Source: Fratercula arctica (lineage: Eukaryota; Chordata; Aves; Charadriiformes; Alcidae). Taken from it: DNA of 64,000 bases. Both the position numbers and the translations under genes were made by a program. Positions 24,239 to 36,297 of this stretch are shown here, piece by piece. The stretch's first letter is position 1. Each line of letters begins with the position of its first letter. Location: the NCBI GenBank assembly GCA_947846985.1, contig CANTUZ010000002.1, positions 125,078,889 to 125,142,888 of the forward strand. Reading direction: 5' to 3'. The notes under the pieces are model-generated. The model worked only from the letters and a program-made list of their open reading frames with translations, did no database searches and was not told the origin of the DNA.

Positions 24239-25589
24239 CAGCAGTGATGTCAAGAAGTCAGCATATAAAATCTGTGCCACAATTTCTATCCCTAGTTATC
24301 ATCCAATACCCCCCAAAGTCATGGTGTCTGGCAGCAGAACATTTGATGGTCAACTTGAAGAACTTTCTACCAGATCCCTTCTAAGGGAGGCTGTAAGCAC
24401 TTCACAGGGATGCTGGGTTTAGCCATAGTTTTACTTTACGTAACAGCACAGAGGATTCCCAGTTCTTCCTGGGGTTTGGTATAAAGGTGTAACTTTAAAA
24501 CAAAATCTTGTTCTCCATCTCTGGAAAAACTCTTGTCACGTTTTTCAGTGGGCTACGGAAATGAGGGTGCAGGGACCAACCCCCTACCTGAAGTGAACAG
24601 AAAGGTTCCTCTTGCATGGACGTAAGATACTGGATCAGGGAATTAGACTGAAAAATCTGAGTGAGGAAGCTCAAAGGAAGCCAAAAACTTTGTGTTCTTA
24701 AAGTTCTGCATAGGCAAACTAATGCTGTGACACAGTGACACTTTCTCAATCTCAATTAGTGCTAAACTAATTAACAAAAGTGTTTTATACAGTGCAGTGA
24801 GCAGTATCTCTCTTCTTTCTTGGATAATCCCTAGTGTGATGTAAGGGTGATTGAGTATCTAATTACTTCTTAATTGAATGCACATTTTGTACATTTTTCA
24901 CTAGTTCAAGCTTAATGCTTTTGGTCCAAAAATCAAAGTCAGTGAAATTAAGTTGAACTGGGATTTGGGCAGCTATTGCATTAATGGATTACTTTTGGAA
25001 AGGAGCCTAATTATGAGCCAGTCTGAACACTTCGTTTGTGTTTGTTATAGAAATACTTAACGTGCTGTCTGACAAAAGACTGACTGTATATATTGGTAGT
25101 GTTGTTATTCATGTTTACCCTTTATTCTTGTTTAAGAGTAGTTTTTCTACCATGCTAAATTAATAGCGCTGTTCCAATATATATGTCCATAATAACACGC
25201 TATTCAGGCTCAAGGTTTATGTAGATATGAAGACACCTGCTTCTCTTGCTCTTCTGAAAAGTTTTTGGAAACGTAACATTTGAGCTAAAGCTATAAAAAT
25301 GGGCATGTGCACTATAATCAGAAAATTGCCTAAATGATTTGCTTGCTTACAAATTATATTTCTGCCTCTGAAATTTCCTTTGCTTGGGTGGAGTTCATAA
25401 AGTCCCACTGCTTCTGCTGGAGTCCTCTACAGATCAGACAACCATCCTCAAAGAAAAACTTTCAGAATCAGTGCCATACAGTGTAAATACCTGGGAAATC
25501 TAAGAGGTATTATCACAATACCTATGTTTTTTTAAAAAAAAGAAGTATTAATAAGGTCAATTAAAATTTGGAAATCATCCTCAGAATGT

Positions 25590-25606
25590 AAAAAAAAAAA
25601 AAAAAA
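25590..25606 (+). repeat. A17 homopolymer
   Basis: A run of 17 A in intergenic AT-rich DNA. No retrocopy is evident upstream. Confidence 0.95.
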
Positions 25607-28600
25607 TCATTATGTTTCCAAGAATATTTATTTCTAATTCTTCCATACAGTAATTTTATACTTAGATTCCTCACATAGAATAAATTTTCTTGTACAAAAA
25701 TGGGATAAATGCAAGACTGTAACTTTATCTCAGAAACGAGGAGTAGCGGCAAGAGCAAAGATATGGCCAAGTTGGTATATTTTTAAGAACTAAGGGTCCC
25801 AATGTTCCCATAGTAATAGATAGAACACATCTAAAAGAGAAGATATACGAAAACTTCAGTGAAAAGGATTATTTTTCAAAGTCTTCCAAAAGTGTTGAGA
25901 AAGTGCAAATAAACAGACTATGGAGAAATGGAATAGGATAGCCATGATAATATGCCTTTCCATCTGATAGGGAGGAAATAAGATAGCCCACTGCAGCAGC
26001 CTTAGGTCAAGATCACTACACAAGATCAAAAACTTTCTTCTGCTATTTAGAAGTAGTCAATCTGCTTTCTGGAAAGCTTTTCTGCCTCTTTTGTCCTACC
26101 ATATTCCTTACCATTATTGTTTTACACAAAGTCTCCACTTTTTTCCTCATAGAAGCAACTTGCCTGCTCCTCCTTAAGACTAGTTTAAATCAAAAAGTTT
26201 AAGAGTTTAAAAAATAATCAAAGGACACGGGTGGAAAAAACACTTTAACATTGACTACACATTACCATTATCTTACACCTTCCTAAAAACATCACCTGAC
26301 AGTATGGTTAGGCAATTCAGAGTGTCTCAGAAAAGAGAACTGACTACTTTACAAATCCTTACCTTTGCTGAAACACTTTGCATTCCTTCCGTGGAAAGGT
26401 CACGATTTATTGAGTCTATATCTAGTTCTGTAGGCATTTAACCACAGCTAACTAAAGTGTACCTTTGTTTCTCTTGAGCTCTGGGGATGCATAAAAATCT
26501 TTTAAAAATTACACTAAGTTTTGCTTTGCAGCTTTGCTCTGTCATAAACTGTGGTGTTAGTCAAAATGTTGCAAACAACAACCACTGCCGGTATTCTCTT
26601 CCTTGAGTGACAACTATCAGCTGCAAAAACATTTTCAGTAACCCAAATAACTTGGTGGGTTATTTCTATTTGTTTTACAAACATTGCTGTCTGCTTAGCA
26701 AGAGTTTGTTCGCAGACTTTCACTGCATTGCTTTCATGCATATGAAATAATTAGAATTACAAATTCCAATAAGAGTAAAGACCTGTGACTACGTGGATCT
26801 TCAGTTTCAATGGAGTAATAATGTCCTGCTTAAAACTCTTCATCTAGGTGGAACAGAGTGCACTCCCACTGCCTAACATGTATAACAGCGACGAAGGAGG
26901 AATGCATATTGCAGGCTTTCTTCTCTGTCTGTGGTCAGGCAGACGTACGTGTATGTCTAAAGTCCCTTGACATTTGCGAACTGTTACATTACTATGTTTT
27001 ACATCTACTAATCTGGAGTCTCTATATTTTAAAAAAACAGGTGTAGTTTTACCAAAGATGATTTAAGCTTCCTACCATTCTGCCTCACCACTAATTTGCA
27101 GCATTCTCCCAATAAGTGAAAATAACATGGCAGTGTTTCAGCCTGTGTTCAGACTCTAGCTTTTGTGTTGAAATTGCCAATAAACATGCTGTGAGGGTGT
27201 TTTTTATGACAGGCACTCCCGGCTACATTATCACTTCGCAAGTAGCAGTGTACAAACCATACACGGTAAGCAGCTGCAAATCATACTCTCAAAATGCTTT
27301 TCATTAATAACAGCTGATGATAACAGTGCATTGTGGATAGCAAAGAATGCGTTGTGCTGATAGAGAGTCATCGGTCAAGAAATTTGGGAGCCCTGGTCAG
27401 CAGGAAGTATCTTATTTGAAGCATAAGCATGGGTCTGATTCCTAGGCTACCTTAGGGGTTTTCAGCTTTGAAAAGGAAGCACAATACTTTGTTTCTATTT
27501 TGTTGCTTCTTTACCTGCTAAGGGATTTTGACTGTTTTCCATTCCTCCACCAATATTTGTGTATTTCTAAGAAGTAAAGGATTGAACAAGGAGAATTCCA
27601 ATATGATACTCATTCTGGAAACAGCTACAACTCAAAATGGTTTTCTTCCTCACTTAGAGCTTCATCCCTACACTGATGCTCTGGCCTGGACACAGCATAA
27701 ATTCCTACTACAGCAGTGACCAGTCTATGACTCTTGGGCTGCCTGTGGCTACCAAATCCCTAAATTGTGGCTCCTGTGTCAGAGGTATGTCACACCAGCA
27801 AGAAAAGTGTTTTGCTACTCACAAATTTGAATCCTCAGCAGTGGGAAAACAAGTTAGGCTGACATTACAGGGTTAACTTACGATCACAGTGCACCTTGCT
27901 ATTAGAACGAAGCAGTGGGAAGCAACCTGAAAAGGCACCATCCTTCAGCTATTCCTGAAGTTCTCAGTCCCGTTAATGCTCCGAAAGTTTTGCTATGTTT
28001 CCGGTAGGTCTCTGATTATGGTGCGTAGCTCACAAGCCAAAGGTGTTTGGCCCTCTGTCCTGTAGTCATGCACTCACATGTAAGCACATTTTCAAGCACT
28101 CTGAAGTGGCAGCAGAGTGTTGGGCACTATACACAAGCTCTCAAAAACAGGAGAACAATAGTCGGTTTTGTTGATAACATGAAGTTGAGTTTTTTTCAAA
28201 GACTGAAATGTAACAATTAAACCAACGCCCTTTTAAAAACAAAACCTAAACCCATAGAGACAAACAACGACCGACAAAAAATCGGATGAAATACTGGTCT
28301 TTCATCACATCTAGGAAATCTTTATTTGTATTTCCAAAGAACTAGTGATGATAAACTTTGGGTTGTTTTTTTTAAACCAGGCATAAGAGAAGAATGGCCA
28401 CAGTAGCCTAAGGATGCATAGCTGCTGAAAGCTCACTCCAGCTCTGTTCTACACAACAGCAAAGTTCCCCGAGTGCTGGAACTTCAGCAGAGCAACTTGT
28501 TTGTGAACTTCAGGAACCACAAAGGCTGCTAGCAACTGAGAGTAAAGACACATATTGATTGGTAATGTAAACCTCAGTTCAAACGCAAAGATCACTGAGC

Positions 28601-30294
28601 TCTGCTTAGGCAAAGAAACACAGACTACAGCATGGGGCTACTCTTACCTCCATTTCTGATAGGCACAGCTCCCCAGCTCACTCTGTATTTGAATGTCCCT
28701 TCATATTCCATAATCTGCTGTTACCATACCATGTGCAATGCCACAAAGAGGGGACTGCACCACTCACTACCTGTTTGGTCATGGCTCGTTCCCACTGGCA
28801 ATGCCGATGCACTGTTCAATGCCCTCCAGAAGGGGCAGCATAGTTTTGCTGCTGCAAGAGCAGCTCAGTAGCTTCAAAAGCAAGTAATTTGCACTATCAA
28901 CTCACTAAATGCACTGGATGCGGTCACCACATTCCCCTCTCTCCTTAGCCTACACTGCAAAATTAATGCTTTGGCAATTTCTGCTTGCCTGCTCAGACCT
29001 CTCAGTATCAGGCAGCCAGCCTCTGCAGTACCAGGCATGCAGTCTCTGTTCCTCCCACCCTAATTATTCCTTCCTGTTCCTCAGCCCTAGTAAACCTTGG
29101 TATTTTAATGACGTCATTTATTTCTTTTTCCTCTAATCTTGAATGTACAACTAGGAAAATGGTAATTATATTAAGAATGGCTTTTAATCCAAATTAATTT
29201 CTGCTATCATAATTTACAGGACATTGGATACACTTGCAGCTACTGACAATCTGAGGTCTACTAAAAATGTATGCATATGTATGAACGTGTACATGCCTTT
29301 GTGTATATAAAAACTGATGCTTTTTCAGGAGTTTCTGAATCAGTCACAAAAAATATGTTGAGGACAACTGGAGTAATGCAGATAGGTAGATGGAGTAGGT
29401 ATAAACCATCATCATACTTGGAAGATAATTCACCATTTACAGATAATAAATAAATAAAGTTGTGCTGGGGACATACACTCTTGAAACAACACACTGGAGA
29501 TCAAATTCTTTGGTTTATGGATTATGCTCAGTGGAAAGTAAATTAAAGTTTATCACAGGTCTTGCTGAGTATTAAAAGAATCTCATTGATGTCGATGACT
29601 TCTATACCAGGCACTTATTTGCCTTCCTCTTAGTAAATGGGAGCAATGTCATTTAACTATCCTATGCATGGAATCATCCTTATACACCTGGATTTATAAA
29701 GGGATGAAGACATGTTCACATGCCATACTGAATTCAGTATCATCAATTCAAGTTGATATTCAAGTGGTTGAAATCAGACATCTTGTTCATTCACAGATAA
29801 AGCTGTTCCACTGATATAACAGAGGAGAAAGGCATGTCTACCAACTCAGCTACATGTAAAGCAACAAGGACTAAAGAGAGGGTAATAAATCCATTGGAAA
29901 CCACAAATGATGCTGTCTTCAGTGAAGAATATGCTACTGAAAAAGTACTTATCTATTAGACAAGGTGGCAAGCCCTAAAATAAAATAGCCTGCTGCAATA
30001 CTCACAATTCACATATTTAAAAATAGTGAGTCAGGACCAAAAATACCAAAAAACTAGCCTTTAATAAAATGGAAGATTTAATGTTTTTCTTATTTTATTT
30101 CTAGGAGTGGTAGCATTTGTTGAACCTGTTGTTAAGCTTTGCTGTATGACAATAAGAATCCGAAATCTTTTTCCAAGATCACCCGAGATTATCAAGAAAT
30201 AGCCTGATGTCCATAGCAAGGGCTCTGAGTCATGTATGAAGTATCAAAAGAACTAGTGGTAACACTGAGGAAGTCAAAATGTTGTCCTTTCCCT

Positions 30295-30970
30295 CTTTTC
30301 TGTCAGAAAAGTATCTGGGCATCCTGGTAGACGAGTTGAACATCAGCCAGTAATGCACCCATGCAACAAAGGCGGACAACAGCCTCCTGGCCTGCACTAG
30401 GCAGAGCGTTACCAGCAGGTTGAGGGAGATGATCCTTCACTTCTCAGCAGTGATGAAACATTTGGAGTACTGGGTCCAGTTATGGGTTCTCCAATTTGAA
30501 AGAAACATGGACATACTGTAGTGAGTCCAGCAACAGGCAATTAAGGAATTGGAGCACCTGTCATAGAAGGATAAGCTGAGAGAGCTGGACTGTTTGGCCT
30601 CAAGAAGAGATGTTTCAAGAGGGATCTTTTCCATGTATATAAGTACTTCGTGAGAAGAAGTATAGAAGACGGCGTCAGACTCTTCAATGGTACTCCAGTG
30701 AAAGGAGAAGAGGCAATGGGTAATACAGGAAAATGGGTAATACAGGAAATTTCATCTAAAGTTAAGAAGAACCTTTTTTCTCACACAAGTGGTCAAACAC
30801 AGGAAAAAGGTCGCTCAAAGAGGTTGTGGAGTTGTCATCCTTACAGATATTCAAAACCCAACTGGACAGGGCCCTGAGCAACTTGCTGTAGTTAACGCTG
30901 GTTTGAGCAGAGGATCGGACAAGTAGATTTCCAGAGGTACCTTCCAGCCACAACTATTCTGTGATTCTAT
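30295..30970 (+). mobile_element. Degraded CR1 LINE 3' portion
   Basis: Translation in broken frames gives CR1 C-terminal signatures in order: KYLGILVDELN, then REMILHFSAVMKHLEYWVQLWVL, EHLS and KLREL. It ends with CTTCCAGCCACAACTATTCTGTGATTCTATT. Many substitutions, stops and a 17-bp internal duplication (30715-30748) show it is older than the 7.4-kb and 46-kb copies. Confidence 0.88.
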
Positions 30971-31431
30971 TGTTCTTCACTGGCTGAAATTGAACTCAAT
31001 TTTTTCACCTTTCATGCCTCAAAGGAAATCTGTACTGAGCTTTCCCCTCAAATTCCTTAACACCTGCCTCGTTCTATCACTACTGGATTGATTGGAAGAG
31101 GTTAGAAACAGATGTGCAAACTTTGGCAACTGCAGGAGAGAAAGGATATAAAGGCTGTTCTCTAAAGGATGTACTTCAGAAACACCCACATAACAGAGTC
31201 CAAAGACTCTTTAACACCAGTCTATAGGAGAGAAATGCATTTTTAGCAGAAAAGCAGAGACAAAGGAGGCCAACTAGATAGTAACAAACTTATTCTAAAG
31301 CCCACTGAGTTAAAGCGAGAAGTAGAACTACAAAGTTCTACCGGTGATGTCCTCCCGAAGGCTCTCTTTAGAGCCTGGCCAAACTTTGTTCTAGAACAGG
31401 AGGGAGATATTTTGAGATCTCGTCTTTCACC

Positions 31432-31448
31432 AAAAAAAAAAAAAAAAA
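31432..31448 (+). repeat. A17 homopolymer
   Basis: A run of 17 A followed by ACC/AAACC-type low-complexity text (CCAAACCAAAACCACC). No mobile element was identified with it. Confidence 0.95.
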
Positions 31449-33265
31449 CCAAACCAAAACCACCAAAAAACCACAAGTTCTTTACCTGAAATTGGACACC
31501 ATGTTATATCATGTTTGTGTCATCTCTGCCTTCAATTCAACAAACTACCACAACTTGCATCAAAGGTCAACATATGCCATTTGATCGTAAGCCACACAGG
31601 GTTCAGTTCTGTCAAGGTTTCAATCAAGGCTGAAGAGAAGATGTTCTAAAGATTTGTGAGCGTGGCATGCATAGAGCCTGCATTCTGATTCAGTCAAAAC
31701 TACTTAGACCTTTCATGCAACCTCTTTCTACTCCTGTGTATACAACACTTATGGAAACATTTGTCCCCTTCTTTCCCTGACAGAGTGACAAGGTCATGGA
31801 AAACCAATGTTCCTCAAGGTTCTTCAAGTGGCTGCACCACACTGGCTTGAAATAAAAGAAAATATTAAAAACTCTACTGACAGGAGTTCCAGCAGCCTCG
31901 GCAGCAGGGTATCACGCAGGAAAGAAGTCAACCAGTGTGTCTGTAATTGTACTATTCAAGACATACTTGATTTTTAAAATAAAAAGTCATTTCCTCTTTG
32001 AAAGGAAGAAATGCTCCCTCTTGGATCACTTTGTAGATGCCACCCTGCAAACTATTACCTCCCCATCTGCTACTGAGTCTTCATAGCAATATTCAGCCAA
32101 TGCCAGCAGTCCCAGCTTAAGGCCCACTCCTATGAAGGAGGGAATGTGTCTTTTCTGAGGATGTCTGAGGTCTGTGTGAGGAGCTACTGTTCCTCAATGC
32201 CTTCCTCCTGGAGAGAACTCTGTGAGAAAAGCACTACAAAGTAAGTAGGATTGTTTTCTTCTCTTTCTCCCCCTTTGCACAGAAGAAAGATGATCAAAGC
32301 CACACGATTTCTATTTACACTTTATATATCTAATTCCCAGCCCTCTAGAGACAAACTCAATAGCAAGAATATATTGTGAACCCCTGATTGGTTCAGCGCT
32401 CTTTGGACCGATGCATCCAAAACTAAAAAGAAGACCTGGCCAAATGAATTTCTGATAAATAATTCAATCAGCTGTAGACAGCCAAGTGCTATTTCTTCTG
32501 TGGGCTACACAATGCCACAGCTCTTTCTCATTGCTTGAAAGTCCATAATTATCATAGTCCTACAGAGTCTACTATCATTTTACATTAAAAATTCCATCAT
32601 TTGGGAATTAAAACTGCAGATTATTTTGTGAAGCATGGCCAAGATAAATCTTATTATTTAAAACAAATCTTTATAGGTATTGACAAATGTAATAAAATTT
32701 CAAACATGAAAGCAAAAGGGAAATTTTTACATTTCAATTCCACCATTGTAAAGGAAACTCTTTCATGCTTAAAATTCAAACTCAGCGTGTCAAGTAATTT
32801 CACTGTTACAGACTTGAATTACCTGCACTGGCCTGAGGGCATTATTCACTTTCTGAGAAAAATTGTACTTTAATATTGCTATGATTTTCCCAAGTAATTT
32901 TTATGCAGAAGCTGGGATGAATTTGAAACATCCATTTCAGGATTAAAGTGATGACATTTGGTGACTGCAGAGAACCATGTAATTGAGAACTGGATTTAGG
33001 AATGTGCCCAAAATTAAATATGGGAATGAAAAAACAATATTAATAAAAGGACCAATGTTTTGCTTTCTTTGCTTAACTTCCAGGATGTGGGTATTAAATA
33101 AGGTTATAAAACACAAATAAACCCTTACTTCAAAAATGTTTAGATACATACACTATATTGAGTGCTTACACTGTATGGAAAGACCATGAAATTGTTGGCC
33201 ACTGTCCCAGCCCATTTAATAATTTCTGCCACATGCATCAGGAAAGATAATCTTCCCACTCGGAA

Positions 33266-33325
33266 ATGGATACGTTTTTAATGGATATGTTTTTAATGGA
33301 TACGTTTTTAATGGATACGTTTTTG
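33266..33325 (+). repeat. 15-bp minisatellite, four units
   Basis: Four tandem copies of ATGGATACGTTTTTA occur. Unit 2 has a C-to-T change (ATGGATATG) and the last base of unit 4 is G. Confidence 0.95.
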
Positions 33326-34607
33326 GAAGCATTGAACTATCAATCTCTTTTAGGGGTTATCTACTGCCTGATCATTTTTTAACTTCACATGAAGTTGGGG
33401 GCTGGACCCAGAGCATGCTTTGAAGAGGCTTAACTCCACAACTGAGTCTGACGTGAACTAAGGAGTTCCACCATTGACCTAGACAGGGCAAGAATTTAAT
33501 GTACAAATAAATGTCCTTACCCAAAAGTGTTTATCAAAAACCTTTCAGCAGCTTGCTTCCAGGTGAAACTCTGGATGAATTGGTTCTCTTCTGAGCATAT
33601 GGCTTTGAAGAAATGTGCAGACAGAAAAATTGATGCTTTTATATAATGGATTCTACCAGTAAAATAGGGTAATAGGGAGTACCCAATATTTTTTATTATG
33701 TTAAGAAGTAGTAGGACTTACTAAAGAAAGCAAGTGAACAGATTCATTCTTTTCTTGAAGACTTCCCAGATTAACTGTCTTATTCTTTGTATCAAGGTGG
33801 GGTCACTTCATTATAAAATCAACCATAAATGTTGGTGTCTTGACTCACAACTTTAAAGGTAACTAGTTGTCTCGATAGCAAATTTTCTTCAACTCTCTAA
33901 GAATTTCATTACCAGGTTTTTCATTATAGTAAAACATTTATTAACTGAGTAGAATGAGGTTTAGAAGTAACCGTTGAGCATTGAGGGAATTTATCTTGTA
34001 ACTGATAAAGGCTACGGGAACATTACATGGGAGATTTTAATAACTAAAGTGGGGATAGTCCAGGTTCACGTGTATCAGCTCTTACATATTGAATCCAACA
34101 CCATCCTTAAATTCTTGCTCTGTGAGCCAATGAAGGCTGAAAACATCACTGAGGACAAGAAGCAGCAACTACTTTGAAGAATGAAATATGAAAAATTAGC
34201 CATGACAGAAGTTAATTACTTTCCTCTTCTATCTGCACTAATTTTGCCTGAGATGCAGTCTTGTTGGGAAAGAACAGCATTGCAAAGCAAGGAGAAGGGA
34301 TCCAAAAAAATAGGCCTCCTTCGAGAATTAAAGGCCTCCTTCCTGACTTTTAACCCCCTACCCTGGGTTTTAACAGATAACACTAGAAAGATTCACCAAT
34401 AACCAATCTTCTAAAAACACAGTAAGAAATCAACCAGTGAACCTCATCAACTGGGGAAATCTACCACATAACCTAGGCGCACTGTGCTGTTGCTCACTGC
34501 AGTAGGAGAAATTTAAAGCTATAAGAAGTAACAGTGATCTAACTCTGCATGATCCACTGCCTACTGAAGTCAATACAAATATTTCAATTCACTAAATCAC
34601 GTATTAG

Positions 34608-34677
34608 ATTCCAGCCACTAAGGAACCAATAGTAACCAAACTATTCCAGCCACTAAAGAACCAATAGTAACCAAACT
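34608..34677 (+). repeat. 35-bp tandem duplication
   Basis: Two adjacent 35-bp copies begin ATTCCAGCCACTAA and end AATAGTAACCAAACT. They differ at one base (AGGAACC against AAGAACC), so the duplication is recent. It lies about 150 bp downstream of the CA8 3' UTR donor. Confidence 0.95.
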
Positions 34678-34826
34678 ATTATACCACAGGATAAAACAAA
34701 ACAGTAGAGTGTCAAAATTTACAATTGTGACAGCTAAAATGAACTCAGTGCATTTTCTCCTTTAGCTAAATATCCCCTATGAAAATTATTTCAATGTTTT
34801 GATTTTTCTGCTAAGCTTTTACTTAC

Positions 34827-34864
34827 CTGAATAAAGATTTATTTTTGTTGTTCTTCCTCTTCTG
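34827..34864 (-). other. CA8: CA8 proximal 3' UTR up to a splice donor
   Basis: The 38 nt after the stop end in TTCAG|GTAAGTAAAAG on the minus strand, a near-perfect donor with GT at 34826-34825. I infer that the CA8 3' UTR is interrupted by an intron and that a non-coding terminal exon lies further left. Its acceptor and poly(A) site were not identified. The junction is within 50 nt of the stop, so it would not be expected to trigger nonsense-mediated decay. Confidence 0.6.
34838..34843 (-). promoter_or_regulatory. CA8: AATAAA hexamer just upstream of the 3' UTR donor
   Basis: The minus strand reads AAAATAAATC here, 11-16 nt before the donor junction at 34827 and 22 nt after the stop codon. 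A poly(A) site using this hexamer would cleave near or just past the donor, so splicing and early polyadenylation would be mutually exclusive. No obvious GU-rich downstream element is visible, so its use is uncertain. Confidence 0.35.
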
Positions 34865-34999
34865 CTACTGAAATGCAGCCCTGATGACTCTGTCGCTAAG
34901 TGGCTGAGTTGGTCTGAAGTTATCTCCCAGGATTCCATCACATCCCTCTAGAAGTTCAGCACCTTTAACATGTGTCCTCAGTCTACGAAATTCCTCTAT
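34865..34999 (-). CDS. CA8: CA8 last coding exon, residues about 247-290 and stop
   Basis: The exon starts after a GCCTTTCAG acceptor and reads [13 protein letters not shown] through DRVIRAAFQ, then TAG at 34865-34867. The 44 residues match the CA8 C terminus end to end, with one recalled substitution (AELVEG to AELLEG). It joins in phase 0 to the exon at 41018-41130 across a 6,018-nt intron. With the four upstream exons it completes 151 codons without a stop. The strong conservation separates CA8 from CA10 and CA11. The transcribed exon probably continues to 34827, where there is a consensus donor. Confidence 0.96.
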   Translation of the reverse strand: MEEFRRLRTHVKGAELLEGCDGILGDNFRPTQPLSDRVIRAAFQ

Positions 35000-36277
35000 C
35001 TGAAAGGCAGAAAAACAGACATGGAGAAGCTGAGATACATTCTTCATTTTGGGACTGATGATCAAAATCAACTTTGTCCAGCACCTTCTGCAGCTTTGAA
35101 ACTTGGAGTGTTCAGGTACCATATACTAAGGTCAATATACACCATTAATAACATTTTCAAATAGTTGTCATCACTGTCAAAACCTCTATAGAGAAAAATA
35201 AGAACTTTTATGAATATGGTTTGGCAAACTTATGCGTTGCTTTTTCATAACTTCTATTTTCTTAACTAGGAGAATCTGAACAGACTCTCAGCTTTAGAGG
35301 AAGTCTGTTGACATTTTATATGGAAAAATATGTTTTTTACAATCAAAACAAAATGCCACTTCAAAAGTTCTGTAGGTGTAGGTGCTAAGTGCACTTCGAA
35401 AATCAAATACAGCCAAAAATCAATATAAAACATTTCAATTGGTCCAAGCCAAATATGTTTCCGGTTTATAGACTCTGTGTAGACTTTTCTAAATCTAATC
35501 TGGTGTAGGGAAGAATGTGAGCTGTTTCCATCTCCATCCCTGATGTCAGCATCAAGCTCTGTGTGATAAAAAACTAAGAAAATCAATGTACATCTCAGCA
35601 ATATTAGACCTTATTGTTCAACAGTGCTGTTTTTAAGAGTCTGGTATTTTAAATAAGTAGTTACAACTACTAAAAAAACTGGTTTTGTTTTTGCTTTGGC
35701 ATATTGACAAGCTATCTTAGCTGGATACAGCAAGCCTACTTGAGGGATGACTCCCCTAGCCTTAACCTTTGTACGTGTACTGACCCTGTGATGCCTCACT
35801 ATCCAGCTCAGTTGTAACTTGAAACTGAAGATACACAGAAAGCAAAATGAAGTATTTAATCACTTTATCATCTAAGAGATTATAGAGAGTTAATTTCTCC
35901 ATGGAAGACAGCCTATGAAAGAGGAGAATGCAAGTGTGATTCCAGAATTAAAATAAATGAGGTACTAAACAGCAGGTAGTGGCATTTTTATTCTTATACT
36001 GCCCGCAGAGAATACTTTCTTACTGCAACCTGAAAGCCTTCATTGTTGTTTTTCACTCTACAGCAGAACTGATACAGACTTATTTACATGATATAGAGGT
36101 TAGCCCTGCTCTGCTTTATTTTCCTCAAAAAACAGTGTGCTTAGAAATCAACACTCAGGTTTTTGCAGCTGAGATATAAGGCAACAGCTTAGACTCAAAA
36201 GACAAAAAGCAGAAGGAACTGTAAGGCTCCTTGAAGGTGCTTCTAGAGGCAGAACCCTGCTTTGGAAGATGTGGTTG

Positions 36278-36297
36278 GTTTGTTTGTTTGTTTGTTT
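36278..36297 (+). repeat. (TTTG)n microsatellite
   Basis: About five GTTT units occur in the 6.0-kb CA8 intron. Confidence 0.9.

Larger units (their letters stand above)
13854..30294. other. Long gene-free stretch
   Basis: About 16 kb without a recognisable exon. ORFs are short and lack domains. Some stretches (for example 16.48-16.62 kb) have unbroken, non-repetitive AT-rich texture that could be conserved non-coding DNA, but this cannot be judged from one sequence. A GC-rich patch at 21.5-21.7 kb is unexplained. Confidence 0.55.
30971..34826. other. CA8 3' flank or 3' UTR intron
   Basis: If the donor at 34826 is used, this interval is intron plus possibly the distal non-coding CA8 exon. 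No convincing acceptor plus poly(A) combination was singled out. It contains the 15-bp minisatellite and the 35-bp duplication. Confidence 0.5.

Noticed and set aside
33266..33325. Short regular repeats considered as a CRISPR array
   Set aside because: Units are contiguous with no spacers and the genome is vertebrate.
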